16,736 bases of DNA, taken from Candidatus Peregrinibacteria bacterium CG_4_9_14_0_2_um_filter_41_14. Lineage in GTDB: Bacteria; Patescibacteriota; Gracilibacteria; UBA1369; UM-FILTER-41-14. Positions 6,058-13,631 of this stretch are shown piece after piece. Below the pieces are notes generated by a model, which did not search any database, was not told where the DNA came from, and saw nothing but the letters and a program-made list of their open reading frames with translations. How positions within the stretch are numbered: the stretch's first letter is position 1; each line of letters begins with the position of its first letter. Made by a program: the position numbers and the translations under genes. The stretch lies in contig PFRW01000054.1 of NCBI GenBank assembly GCA_002788755.1, positions 1 through 16,736 on the forward strand, in the 5' to 3' direction.

Positions 6058-7619
6058 AAAAATTCACCGAAAAAATCTTTAAACCATCCTCAAGCGGCGT
6101 CGCCTCCGTAATTTTGGCATTAGCCTCACTGTTAAGCTATACCCTTGGTCTTGGCCGCGACATCATCATCTCCAACTATTTTGGCGCCACCCACATCACA
6201 GATGCCTACAATACCGCCTTCCTTATTCCCGACTTTATCTACACCATCTCCATCGCCGGCGCCCTATCCGGCATTTTCCTCCCAATTTTCCGCAAAGAAT
6301 ACAACAAAAACAACAATTCCGGCTGGGAACTTGCCGGTGCCTTCTTAATCACTAGCCAAATTGCCGTTGTCGCCCTCAGCATTATCGCCTTTATTGCCAT
6401 GCCTTGGCTTATTAACACCTTTTTTAACATTGAAGCGGCAGAAACAAAACTCATCATCAACCTCTCCCGCATTCTCCTCCTTAGCCCCATTATTTTTACT
6501 GCCAGTAACGCCATTGGCTCCATGTTAATGTCATTCAAACATTACCTTGCCTATGCCCTTTCTGCCGGCCTATACAATGGGGGAATCATTTTAGGATTAG
6601 TAGTTTGGCACAAACAATATGGGATTTACAGCGCCGCCATTGGTGTTACCATCGGCCTCTTACTACATCTAATTATTCGCATAATCGACGGCTACCATTT
6701 AGAAAGTCAAATTCGCTGGAAAATTTGGCATCCACTCGTCAAAAAAGTTTACTTAATCGCTTGGCCAAAAACAATCGGCCTTTTAGCTTGGCAAATATGT
6801 TTATGGGTCTACAACATTTTAGGCCAAGAAAAATTAGTCGATGGTAGTGTTGCCGCCTTTAACTACGCCCGCAACATCCAAAGTTTTGCCGTCAGCCTCT
6901 TTGGCATTTCCATTGCCACCGCCATCTTTCCCTTTTTAGTTGACTACCACTCCAACAATGACACCAAACAACTACGCAACAAGCTAGAAAGCACTTTAAT
7001 TCAAGTTTGGCTCTATACTTTACCCGCAGCCGTGGGCCTAGCCCTAATCGCCCCCGAAACAGTCGAAGTTCTCCTTGGCCGTGGCGCCTTTGGCCCCGAA
7101 GCTACCTTACTCACAGCATCCGTACTCTTCTTCTTTGCCTTTTCGATCCCCTTTGAAAGTCTCACACACGTAATGGCACGTGCCTTTTATACTTTTAATA
7201 ACGTGATCACACCCGTAATTGCCAGCATAATTTTTATGTTTATTAATATGGCCGGCAGCTTTTATTTTGCCATCACCTACGGACCAAAAACATTCTCCTT
7301 CTTTTTTGTAGTCGCCACATTAGTCCAAATTATCATCCTCCTCATTATTTTTCACCGTAAATATATCAAATTTAGACTTGGTTACTTATTTAGTAACTTT
7401 CTCAAAATATCAGCAGGTGGCGCTTTAATGGCCATCGTAGTTTATTTTTTAGATCAACAAATTACACCACTTTACCTACGCTTTGGCGTCACCATTTTTG
7501 CCGGTGGTCTTACTTATGCCATCTGGCTCATCCCAACCGGACTAGTCAAATACACAGGTCTAAAACGTACCATTTTAAGTTTCCAACGTTGGCTGCCATT
7601 TAAATTAATCAACGAGTAG
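6054..7619 (+). CDS. murJ: Lipid II flippase MurJ (MviN family, MOP superfamily)
   Basis: This 521-residue polytopic membrane protein has the usual length and about 14 hydrophobic segments. The N-terminal region carries the family's most conserved stretch: an Arg-Asp in LGLGRDIII, then YFGATHITDAYNTAF and IPDFIY, followed by GALSGIFLPIF. In known MurJ proteins, arginines and the aspartate of this region line the cavity that binds lipid II. MurJ moves the undecaprenyl-linked peptidoglycan precursor across the cytoplasmic membrane. The ATG overlaps the rhodanese stop by four bases (ATGA), making it third in the operon with the response regulator. Its 3' end overlaps the convergent prephenate dehydratase-like gene by 15 bp. 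A more general polysaccharide flippase role is the main alternative, but the N-terminal motif favours MurJ. Confidence 0.92.
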   Translation: MKKFTEKIFKPSSSGVASVILALASLLSYTLGLGRDIIISNYFGATHITDAYNTAFLIPDFIYTISIAGALSGIFLPIFRKEYNKNNNSGWELAGAFLITSQIAVVALSIIAFIAMPWLINTFFNIEAAETKLIINLSRILLLSPIIFTASNAIGSMLMSFKHYLAYALSAGLYNGGIILGLVVWHKQYGIYSAAIGVTIGLLLHLIIRIIDGYHLESQIRWKIWHPLVKKVYLIAWPKTIGLLAWQICLWVYNILGQEKLVDGSVAAFNYARNIQSFAVSLFGISIATAIFPFLVDYHSNNDTKQLRNKLESTLIQVWLYTLPAAVGLALIAPETVEVLLGRGAFGPEATLLTASVLFFFAFSIPFESLTHVMARAFYTFNNVITPVIASIIFMFINMAGSFYFAITYGPKTFSFFFVVATLVQIIILLIIFHRKYIKFRLGYLFSNFLKISAGGALMAIVVYFLDQQITPLYLRFGVTIFAGGLTYAIWLIPTGLVKYTGLKRTILSFQRWLPFKLINE

Positions 7620-8366
7620 TTTACCACCCAAAACCTTAACAGACGACATTCCCAAATCCTTTAACTGATTAAAGATTGTTCTTACTCGCGCTCTTCTATA
7701 ATCATCCTTAATCCGAACAATCAAATTTTGTTGATTTAACATAAATAAATCTTCAATCAAAACTTCATGATTTGCAAAAGCATAAGTTAATAAATTGAGA
7801 CTATCCGTCTTATACTTAGTCATTTGGATCAACACAGAAAAGCTTTCATATTCCTCTTTGCTTAAATCCTTAGCAACAATAGCAAACTGCTGATTAAGTT
7901 GTTGATGCTGCACCTTCTGAAAAAACGAAAACTTATATTGCTTCGCCTCCTCCAAAGTACAAATTGTCGCATATTGATTATACTGCTGCGTTCTTTTTAA
8001 AGCCGTCTCCACCGTTTCGCTAGGTTGAAGCAAATAACTCCTGTGCTTACGCCAATGCTCATCTGTAAGAGACAATATCGGCTCCGTAGCTGTAACAATT
8101 TCAAAGTTATCGTTATTAGCTGCCAAATAAAATTCCGGTGCAATTTCCACTTCATCAACAATCTTATAATCAAAAGTGTCCAGCATCCGATACAAAGACC
8201 AATTATGCCCATAAATCGAATTATAAAGCGGCAAAATCGCCTGCGCCCCATAGGCAATTTGCTTCACTAGCTCTTCCGGATCACGGCAAAATTTAACATT
8301 AACACCTTCATGCCATTTATTTAGTGCCTGAACCTCCAAGCACCCCTCATAACCATTCACCAGCAT
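7605..8366 (-). CDS. Prephenate dehydratase-like protein with ACT-like C-terminus, catalytic motif not conserved
   Basis: This 253-residue protein follows the layout of P-protein/PheA dehydratases. The opening NGYEGCLEVQALNKW aligns with the family's GPEGTFS..AA start. ILPLYNSIYG (44-53) aligns with the VPIENS.eG signature, followed by a YRMLDTFDYKIVDEVEI stretch like the family's DLL....IVGE. A second lobe ends LNQQFAIVAKD (157-167), and residues 176-252 look like an ACT domain. In active enzymes the second lobe contains Thr-Arg-Phe; here the equivalent reads NQQF, and the Glu of ENS is Tyr. It could be a divergent active enzyme, a regulatory protein that binds an amino acid, or a decaying gene, though the frame is intact. 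It is divergent from aroE, 85 bp away, which supports a link to aromatic amino acid synthesis. The assignment is by recalled motif alignment only. Confidence 0.65.
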   Translation of the reverse strand: MLVNGYEGCLEVQALNKWHEGVNVKFCRDPEELVKQIAYGAQAILPLYNSIYGHNWSLYRMLDTFDYKIVDEVEIAPEFYLAANNDNFEIVTATEPILSLTDEHWRKHRSYLLQPSETVETALKRTQQYNQYATICTLEEAKQYKFSFFQKVQHQQLNQQFAIVAKDLSKEEYESFSVLIQMTKYKTDSLNLLTYAFANHEVLIEDLFMLNQQNLIVRIKDDYRRARVRTIFNQLKDLGMSSVKVLGGKLLVD

Positions 8367-8451
8367 AGTCTATCTTTTTAACTAAAATTATTGCTAAAAT
8401 TCTACCAGAATCTACCACGATCAAAACCTAATTTTCACAATTTCCCCAACA

Positions 8452-9204
8452 ATGACCTACCTAACCGGCATTATCGGCCATCCCATCGCCCACTCTTTAT
8501 CCCCCACCATTCACAATCAATGGTACAAAGAAGCCAACCTCGATTATCAATACTCAGCAATCGATATTCCTCCCGAAAAACTAGCCGACTTTTTACAAGT
8601 CGCCAAAACCAAATATAAAGGTTTATCTGTAACAGTCCCTCACAAAGAAACCTGCCGTCAATTTCTGGCAACCGAAACCGATGCCGTCACCCAAATTGGT
8701 GCCTGCAACACCATCATCATCACCCCCTCCGGCCTCAGTGGCCACAACACCGACTGGCAAGGCTGGCTAACCGCTTTTATCAATCAAACCAAAATCGATT
8801 TTAAAATCACCCAACCAAAAATTTTAATTTTTGGTGCCGGTGGTGCCGCTAAAGCCGTTCTGTACGCCCTAAACCAAATCAAAGCCACAAACATCTACGT
8901 GACTAATCGCACAACCACCAAAGGGGAAACAGTGGCCAAAAACTTCGGCTACACATTCCTCCCCACCACAAAACTCACCACCCAAACGTGGAAAATCCTC
9001 ATTAACACAACCTCCCTTGGCCTCACTGCAACCGACCCATCCCCCATTCCCACCGAATTAATCACCCCAAACACAATTGTCTACGATCTAAATTACACCC
9101 CCAACCAACTTAAAGCACTAACCAAACAAAAAGGAGCCCACTATATTAACGGTGAGCAAATGCTACTGGAACAGGCAAAGCTCCAGCACCTACTCTTTAC
9201 TTAA
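8452..9204 (+). CDS. aroE: Shikimate dehydrogenase (NADP+)
   Basis: This 250-residue enzyme reduces 3-dehydroshikimate to shikimate in the chorismate pathway. Substrate-site motifs are all present: GHPIAHSLSP..HN (9-22, with Ser15 and Ser17), catalytic Lys65 in VTVPHKE, Asn86 in GACNT, and Asp101 in GHNTDWQG. The Rossmann half has GAGGAAKA (128-135), NRT (152-154, the NADP 2'-phosphate-contacting motif), INTTSLGL, YDLNYTP and the closing NGEQMLLEQA. The length is slightly short (family about 270) but complete. The ATG at 8452 directly precedes the first conserved strand; no Shine-Dalgarno is seen. It diverges from the prephenate dehydratase-like gene. No other shikimate pathway gene lies in the window. 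Confidence 0.96.
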   Translation: MTYLTGIIGHPIAHSLSPTIHNQWYKEANLDYQYSAIDIPPEKLADFLQVAKTKYKGLSVTVPHKETCRQFLATETDAVTQIGACNTIIITPSGLSGHNTDWQGWLTAFINQTKIDFKITQPKILIFGAGGAAKAVLYALNQIKATNIYVTNRTTTKGETVAKNFGYTFLPTTKLTTQTWKILINTTSLGLTATDPSPIPTELITPNTIVYDLNYTPNQLKALTKQKGAHYINGEQMLLEQAKLQHLLFT

Positions 9205-9224
9205 AGGTAATAAAATGTTACAAT
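9196..9224 (+). promoter_or_regulatory. Promoter of the small exported protein gene (TTTACT-N17-TACAAT, extended -10)
   Basis: TTTACT (9196-9201) and TACAAT (9219-9224) are separated by exactly 17 bp, and TGT directly precedes the -10, giving TGTTACAAT. The predicted start near 9231 leaves about 19 bases before the ATG at 9250. The -35 overlaps the end of aroE (stop at 9202-9204), so the downstream gene has its own promoter. Confidence 0.6.
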
Positions 9225-9249
9225 AATTAGATCATTTAATTTATTGTAC

Positions 9250-9771
9250 ATGTCCGTAAAACAAATACTTTCTTACGTAGGAGTTTTCCTATTGGGTGGA
9301 GCCCTTACTCTCGTCGCATTTAACGGTGGATCACTCACCAACGACAATGGACAAGGATCACTGGAATTAAGAAAACCTACTCCCACGTCCGCTGAACGAG
9401 ATCAACTCGCCATAGATCGTGGGGAAAAACGTGGACCAAACATCAAACCAACTCAGGAATTAAAACAATACACGCCTGACAAACTAGTCAAAGGTGTCAA
9501 AGCGGTTCCCGACAATAATATGTGTACCTACAATACTTGTGACTTAATGGCGCGTTTAAATGAAGTCCATAACCAAATTGGCGTTTCAACTTGGTCTGTC
9601 TCTAGTATGTTGGTCAACATCAATCATAATGTTAACGCTTTATACCAACAGTTCCAATACGGCAGTAATAGTCTATCTCGACAAATTCAAGACTTACACG
9701 ATGAAGTAGGATACTCATCATGGACACTACAGACTCTAGCCCAACAAATAGCTAATGTTTGCCGTCCATAA
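9250..9771 (+). CDS. Hypothetical exported or membrane-anchored protein with duplicated helical motif
   Basis: I do not recognise this 173-residue protein. Residues 4-25 form one hydrophobic helix (ILSYVGVFLLGGALTLVAF) that could be an uncleaved anchor or signal peptide. Residues 26-95 are polar and probably disordered. The C-terminal half has two copies of a helical motif about 43 residues apart: LNEVHNQIGVSTWSVSSM (103-120) and IQDLHDEVGYSSWTLQTL (146-163). Both share H....G.S.W with heptad-like hydrophobic spacing, which suggests a paired helical or coiled-coil module. Three cysteines (92, 97 and 171) lie outside the membrane in either model, so a disulfide is possible. ATG at 9250 is preferred over a TTG two codons upstream. 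The gene has its own promoter and a terminator behind it, so it is probably monocistronic. Confidence 0.75.
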   Translation: MSVKQILSYVGVFLLGGALTLVAFNGGSLTNDNGQGSLELRKPTPTSAERDQLAIDRGEKRGPNIKPTQELKQYTPDKLVKGVKAVPDNNMCTYNTCDLMARLNEVHNQIGVSTWSVSSMLVNINHNVNALYQQFQYGSNSLSRQIQDLHDEVGYSSWTLQTLAQQIANVCRP

Positions 9772-9792
9772 TTAAATAAAAAGAAACCACAG

Positions 9793-9827
9793 AAAATAGC
9801 CTCAAGGATTTCCTTTGAGGCTATTTT
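9793..9827. terminator. Bidirectional intrinsic terminator between convergent genes
   Basis: A perfect 13-bp inverted repeat (AAAATAGCCTCAA, 9793-9805, and its reverse complement, 9815-9827) encloses a 9-base loop. The A-rich left and T-rich right ends give a U-tract in both directions. It serves the exported-protein gene on the plus strand and the O-antigen-ligase-like gene on the minus strand. The minus-strand gene's TAG stop (9823-9821) lies inside the stem. Confidence 0.85.
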
Positions 9828-11725
9828 AATTTCTCCAAAATTTCCTTTGCCTCTTGTTCTTTACCAACAGCCACATAACTAAAAACAATTCTATCTAACA
9901 AGTCAGCAAAATCACTATGATTCTTCCAAAAGATTCTTTGCTCATCTGTTAATGCCTCATTGCCCAAAACAGGTGCCTGCCATACATCCGGCAACAAGCC
10001 CAACAACTCCTGATAAACCTCAGCCGCCTTTGCAAAATCTTGCTGCTCAAAATACATATCACCCCAAACCTGATACACAACCGGATTTGGAGCCTTAAGC
10101 TCATAAATTTCAGCCAATAAATTTTCCGCAACACTATATTCCTTTAATTCTAAAGCCAATCTAACTTCATTTAATAAACTTCTCAAATCATACCCACTCT
10201 GCAGTTTAGCCTTTTCATTAAGCTCAATTGCACGAGCAAAATAATCGGAAGAACCAAGCACAGGAGCTAAAACATAATAATTATTAAACGCAGCAATACT
10301 AACACCTAAATAATATGGAGCTAATTTTACTGCGTCCTCCGTATCAGCAACCACACCCTCAATATCATTTACCGACAAGGCCATAACTGCTGAACTCAGT
10401 TTATGATTCACTACAATTAATGTGCCACCCCAAATTAACATTCCAATCCCCAATAAAACAGCAACAATTGCTCCATATTTTAATCTCTTCAATTTAACTC
10501 CCTTAGTCAAACCAACAAATACATAAGCCAAAGTTACAGCCAACATCACATAATGAACTGTCCAAGAAAAACTAAACCAATTACTCACAAACAAAGTTAT
10601 AACTACTGCAATCATAAATTTCACCTTTTGGTCACGACTTTGCCAAAAACAAGTCACCAATAAAGCAAACAAAGCCAAATAAAACCCTAACCCCAAAATA
10701 CCAAAATTAATCCACCATTCTAAAGGTTCATTATGAGGTCGATCAACCAAATTATAATAATCTTCATATTTAAAGAAATTAGGCAGAACATAATTCTCAA
10801 AACGAACTGCAAAAGACTCGGCACCAGTACCAAGAATCGGCTGATGCTTCACAATATTTAAACTACTCTCCCAAATAACCAATCTCGAATTTAACGAACG
10901 CAAATCACTATCATAATAACTGACAAAACCAGCCAATAAGACACAAGCAGCCACAAACAATCCTAGTAACAATTTCCAATATTTCCGCAAATAATAAGCA
11001 ATAACCAGCAGTCCAACAATTAAAATCGCCAAAACGGTAGATCGATTTTGAGTATAATAAAGCGCCAAAGATACTAACCCAAAAGCAACAGCATATCCCC
11101 CAACCCAAACCTTACTCTTCCAATTATCTTTAATCTGTAAAATTAAAGTCCAAAAAGGAAAAATCAAATATGCACCAAGACTAGTCGGATTTCCCATAAA
11201 AGAAAAACTACGCCCTCCAAAGATTTCAACAGATTCTTTAACAAAAACATCAATCCCAAATTTTTGCAAAATCGCATAAATCGCCACAATCACACCAGTA
11301 TAACTAATAACTGCAATCAAACGACTTTTGTTCTTCTTAACTGCCAAAATCTGCAAACCAAACAGAAATAATAATACAAAAAGTAAAAAATTAACCACCC
11401 CAGCCTGCCGATAATAACTACCAACAAAACTCGTTAATGGATGTACAGATGTCAGCAAAGACAAACCAATAACTACCAAGAAAGCCACTAACCAATAATA
11501 TATTTTTTTACTTCCATACCATTTAAATTTCTTATCAAAAAGAATCTTAATGCCATAACCAACCAGTAATAACCCTATACCAAACCTCAAAACAACATTT
11601 TTTGTAACCTCATAAATATCAAATCCCCAATAATCAAAAACCAAAGGCAAAAGAATCAATATCCCAAAAAAAACAAACTCTACAAACGAGAATTCAATTT
11701 TTCTTTTACCGAATTGTATCAACAT
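9821..11725 (-). CDS. O-antigen ligase / Wzy-like membrane protein with C-terminal TPR-like region
   Basis: This is a 634-residue protein. Roughly residues 1-435 are polytopic, with about 11-12 hydrophobic segments and, between two of them, a large outer loop carrying the family hallmark: ILGTGAESF ... RPHNEPLEWWINFGILGLGFYL. An RPHNe.Le...e.G.lGl pattern is typical of the O-antigen ligase/polymerase (Wzy_C/WaaL/PglL) superfamily, which transfers lipid-linked glycans to acceptors. Residues of about 455-634 are soluble and helical, with TPR-like units (VYQVWGDMYFEQQDFAKAAEVYQELL is the clearest), as in other ligases with TPR tails. The acceptor is unknown; surface polysaccharide, S-layer protein or pilin are all possible. 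It lies 49 bp downstream of a second ligase-like gene on the same strand. The ATG at 11725 is well placed after a candidate promoter. Confidence 0.85.
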   Translation of the reverse strand: MLIQFGKRKIEFSFVEFVFFGILILLPLVFDYWGFDIYEVTKNVVLRFGIGLLLVGYGIKILFDKKFKWYGSKKIYYWLVAFLVVIGLSLLTSVHPLTSFVGSYYRQAGVVNFLLFVLLFLFGLQILAVKKNKSRLIAVISYTGVIVAIYAILQKFGIDVFVKESVEIFGGRSFSFMGNPTSLGAYLIFPFWTLILQIKDNWKSKVWVGGYAVAFGLVSLALYYTQNRSTVLAILIVGLLVIAYYLRKYWKLLLGLFVAACVLLAGFVSYYDSDLRSLNSRLVIWESSLNIVKHQPILGTGAESFAVRFENYVLPNFFKYEDYYNLVDRPHNEPLEWWINFGILGLGFYLALFALLVTCFWQSRDQKVKFMIAVVITLFVSNWFSFSWTVHYVMLAVTLAYVFVGLTKGVKLKRLKYGAIVAVLLGIGMLIWGGTLIVVNHKLSSAVMALSVNDIEGVVADTEDAVKLAPYYLGVSIAAFNNYYVLAPVLGSSDYFARAIELNEKAKLQSGYDLRSLLNEVRLALELKEYSVAENLLAEIYELKAPNPVVYQVWGDMYFEQQDFAKAAEVYQELLGLLPDVWQAPVLGNEALTDEQRIFWKNHSDFADLLDRIVFSYVAVGKEQEAKEILEKLK

Positions 11726-11733
11726 TGCACAAC

Positions 11734-11762
11734 ATTAAATTTACAAAAAAAATAACACGCAA
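11734..11762 (-). promoter_or_regulatory. Candidate promoter before the TPR-containing ligase gene (TTGCGT-N17-TTTAAT)
   Basis: On the minus strand TTGCGT (11762-11757) and TTTAAT (11739-11734) are 17 bp apart. The -10 ends 8 bases before the ATG at 11725, so the transcript would be leaderless or nearly so. The -35 matches only three consensus positions, and the gene could also be read through from the upstream ligase gene. Confidence 0.4.
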
Positions 11763-11774
11763 CTCACAAAAACA

Positions 11775-13025
11775 CTACTCTTTACTTCCCACCCCAACCA
11801 AAAACAGTAAAACCACATACACCCCCGGCTCCTCCCACGTATGTAAAAAAAAGTTTTGCGCAAGTACACCAATCAAAGCCAAACCGGCAATTAGTTGCCA
11901 CTTTGAGACCTTCCTTTTGCAATCAGCATGAATTTTCCGAAACACCTCCACCCAAATTGCCATAAACATCACCAAACCAAAAATTCCCGTATTAACCGCC
12001 ACCTGCAAATACCAATTCTCGGGAATAAAACCATCTCCCACCTTATAAGAAGCCGGCCCGGCAGTGCCAACACCAAACCCCAACGGATTTTCCACAAACG
12101 TATGCCAAGCCGCCAAAGTCCGCACAAAATGCTCCGATCCGCTAGCATCCAATACCCTATTACCAAATATTATCGCCAACACACCACCAACCAAAACCAC
12201 AACTACACCAACACCACCAATTACCTTCCAATACTTAAGCCAAAGCCGTCGATAAAACCAAGCCAAATAAACAACAACCATCAACCCCAAAGCCATCCAA
12301 GCCGTACTCGACAAAGTTAACCCCAAACTAATCACCCCCAACAAAACTAACAAATATTTTTGCCATGTTCGCTTAATCCCAAACCAAAATAATGGCAGCA
12401 TTACCAACAAATAAGCCGCATATCGATTTGGCCCCACAAATGTACTTTGCATTCTACAAAAATCGACCCCACCTTCTTTCTGACAAAACGCTGGTGCCTG
12501 ATCTAAATAAAAAGTGCTCCAATCATTCCGATATCCCAAATTAACCAAAAATTCCGATCCTACCAACTGCACCAAAAGCCCCCAAACCAACACAACCACA
12601 CCGGTACCAATCGCCACTTTAACTAAAGTCGCCACCTGCTGCTTTGTCCACTCTCTCATTAAAAACACCAACGCAAACAACAACACCAAAAACGACCATT
12701 CGGTGCGCGCTCCCCAAATAAACTGTGTCAAACTAACCTGTTGCCAATTTGTTAAACTAACAATCAAACCAACCGCCACAAAACCAATAATAAACCACTG
12801 GACGCCAGTCATTTCACGCCTCTTTACCAAGCAACTAACAACAGCAATAACCGCCAGCAACCCAACCAACAACTCCTTCCACGCCGCAATCAGCAAACTC
12901 ACACCGGCGTAATTAACCAATTCCAATTTATACAACAAAAAGGTGCTCAACAAGCCATGCAACGGTGTTAAAGCCAACAAAATAATCATCAGCACCCAAC
13001 TCGTTTTTTGCAGAAACTTAATCAT
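11775..13025 (-). CDS. O-antigen ligase / Wzy-like membrane protein
   Basis: This is a 416-residue polytopic protein with about 11 hydrophobic segments. Family features are FVGPNRYAAYLLVMLPLF (a conserved PN.....l...P segment) and the late outer loop ENPLGFGVGTAGPAS ... PENWYLQVAVNTGIFGLVMF. These match the P.G.G.GtagP ... e..yLq...e.GilG signature of bacterial O-antigen polymerase/ligase-like proteins. Predicted role: joining or transferring undecaprenyl-linked glycans on the outer face of the membrane. I chose ATG at 13025 over an in-frame TTG at 13049 because it directly precedes the first membrane helix. The coding strand is strongly G/T-biased and the complementary + strand is almost free of G in places, reflecting regional strand skew and not foreign origin. 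It has no TPR tail, unlike its downstream neighbour, so the two are probably not redundant. Confidence 0.85.
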   Translation of the reverse strand: MIKFLQKTSWVLMIILLALTPLHGLLSTFLLYKLELVNYAGVSLLIAAWKELLVGLLAVIAVVSCLVKRREMTGVQWFIIGFVAVGLIVSLTNWQQVSLTQFIWGARTEWSFLVLLFALVFLMREWTKQQVATLVKVAIGTGVVVLVWGLLVQLVGSEFLVNLGYRNDWSTFYLDQAPAFCQKEGGVDFCRMQSTFVGPNRYAAYLLVMLPLFWFGIKRTWQKYLLVLLGVISLGLTLSSTAWMALGLMVVVYLAWFYRRLWLKYWKVIGGVGVVVVLVGGVLAIIFGNRVLDASGSEHFVRTLAAWHTFVENPLGFGVGTAGPASYKVGDGFIPENWYLQVAVNTGIFGLVMFMAIWVEVFRKIHADCKRKVSKWQLIAGLALIGVLAQNFFLHTWEEPGVYVVLLFLVGVGSKE

Positions 13026-13112
13026 CAAAACCGATTTAAACTTACTCAAATTTACTACAAATCAGCACTAAAAACCACTACAATCATTTAGCATTCATAA
13101 ACCAATGACCTC

Positions 13113-13631
13113 ATGCCCATCTACACCAAAATCGGCGACCAAGGCCAAAGCAGCCTCTACAACGGCGACAAACTCCCCAAAACCAACCCGGTATTCGAAC
13201 TCCTCGGCAAAATGGATGAACTAAATGCCACCATTGGCATCTGCTGCAGCCTTTGCACTCAATCAAGCCTCATTACCGAATGGCAAGAAATCCAAAAAAA
13301 ACTCTTCGCCATCAGCGCCAAAATTGCCAAAGCCCAACAAGTCCGCAATCAAGTCCTCCCCACCGACATCACCAACCTCGAAACCAAAATCGACACCTAC
13401 ATGACCAAAGCCGGCCCACTAACCAGCTTTATCCTACCCGGTGGTTCACCTCTAGGCGCTCAACTCCACTACACCCGCACAATTGTCCGCACTGTTGAAC
13501 GCACCTTTTTTCAAATCGAAGAACAACCACCAAACCCCGCCATAGGTCCATATCTTAATCGATTATCCGACTACTTTTTTGCTGTGGCCCGCCTAGTTAA
13601 CAAAGAACAAGCCACAGAAATCACTTGGTAA
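13113..13631 (+). CDS. PduO-type corrinoid (cob(I)alamin) adenosyltransferase
   Basis: This 172-residue protein transfers the adenosyl group of ATP to cob(I)alamin to form adenosylcobalamin. Family motifs run in order: the N-terminal ATP loop YTKIGDQGQSSLY (4-16), MDELNA (34-39), LPGGSPLGAQLHYTRT (108-123), the RTVER segment (126-130) that supplies ATP-site arginine and acid, and YLNRLSDYFFAVAR (147-160). Length fits a single-domain, trimeric PduO/CobO-II/MMAB-type enzyme. No B12 synthesis or B12-dependent gene is in the window. In reduced genomes such an enzyme would serve a class II ribonucleotide reductase or another AdoCbl enzyme using salvaged cobalamin; that is inference. Start ATG 13113 has no Shine-Dalgarno. 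The stop abuts the convergent pepF stop with no gap. Confidence 0.93.
   Translation: MPIYTKIGDQGQSSLYNGDKLPKTNPVFELLGKMDELNATIGICCSLCTQSSLITEWQEIQKKLFAISAKIAKAQQVRNQVLPTDITNLETKIDTYMTKAGPLTSFILPGGSPLGAQLHYTRTIVRTVERTFFQIEEQPPNPAIGPYLNRLSDYFFAVARLVNKEQATEITW

Noticed and set aside
11969..12912. Plus-strand open frames within the second ligase gene
   Set aside because: Antisense to a polytopic membrane protein with family motifs; their Asn/Thr/Pro-rich translations reflect the C/A-rich complementary strand.
9821..13025. Foreign origin of the ligase pair because of skewed base composition
   Set aside because: The same C-rich + strand bias is seen in murJ, aroE, the adenosyltransferase and pepF, so it is a regional strand effect.
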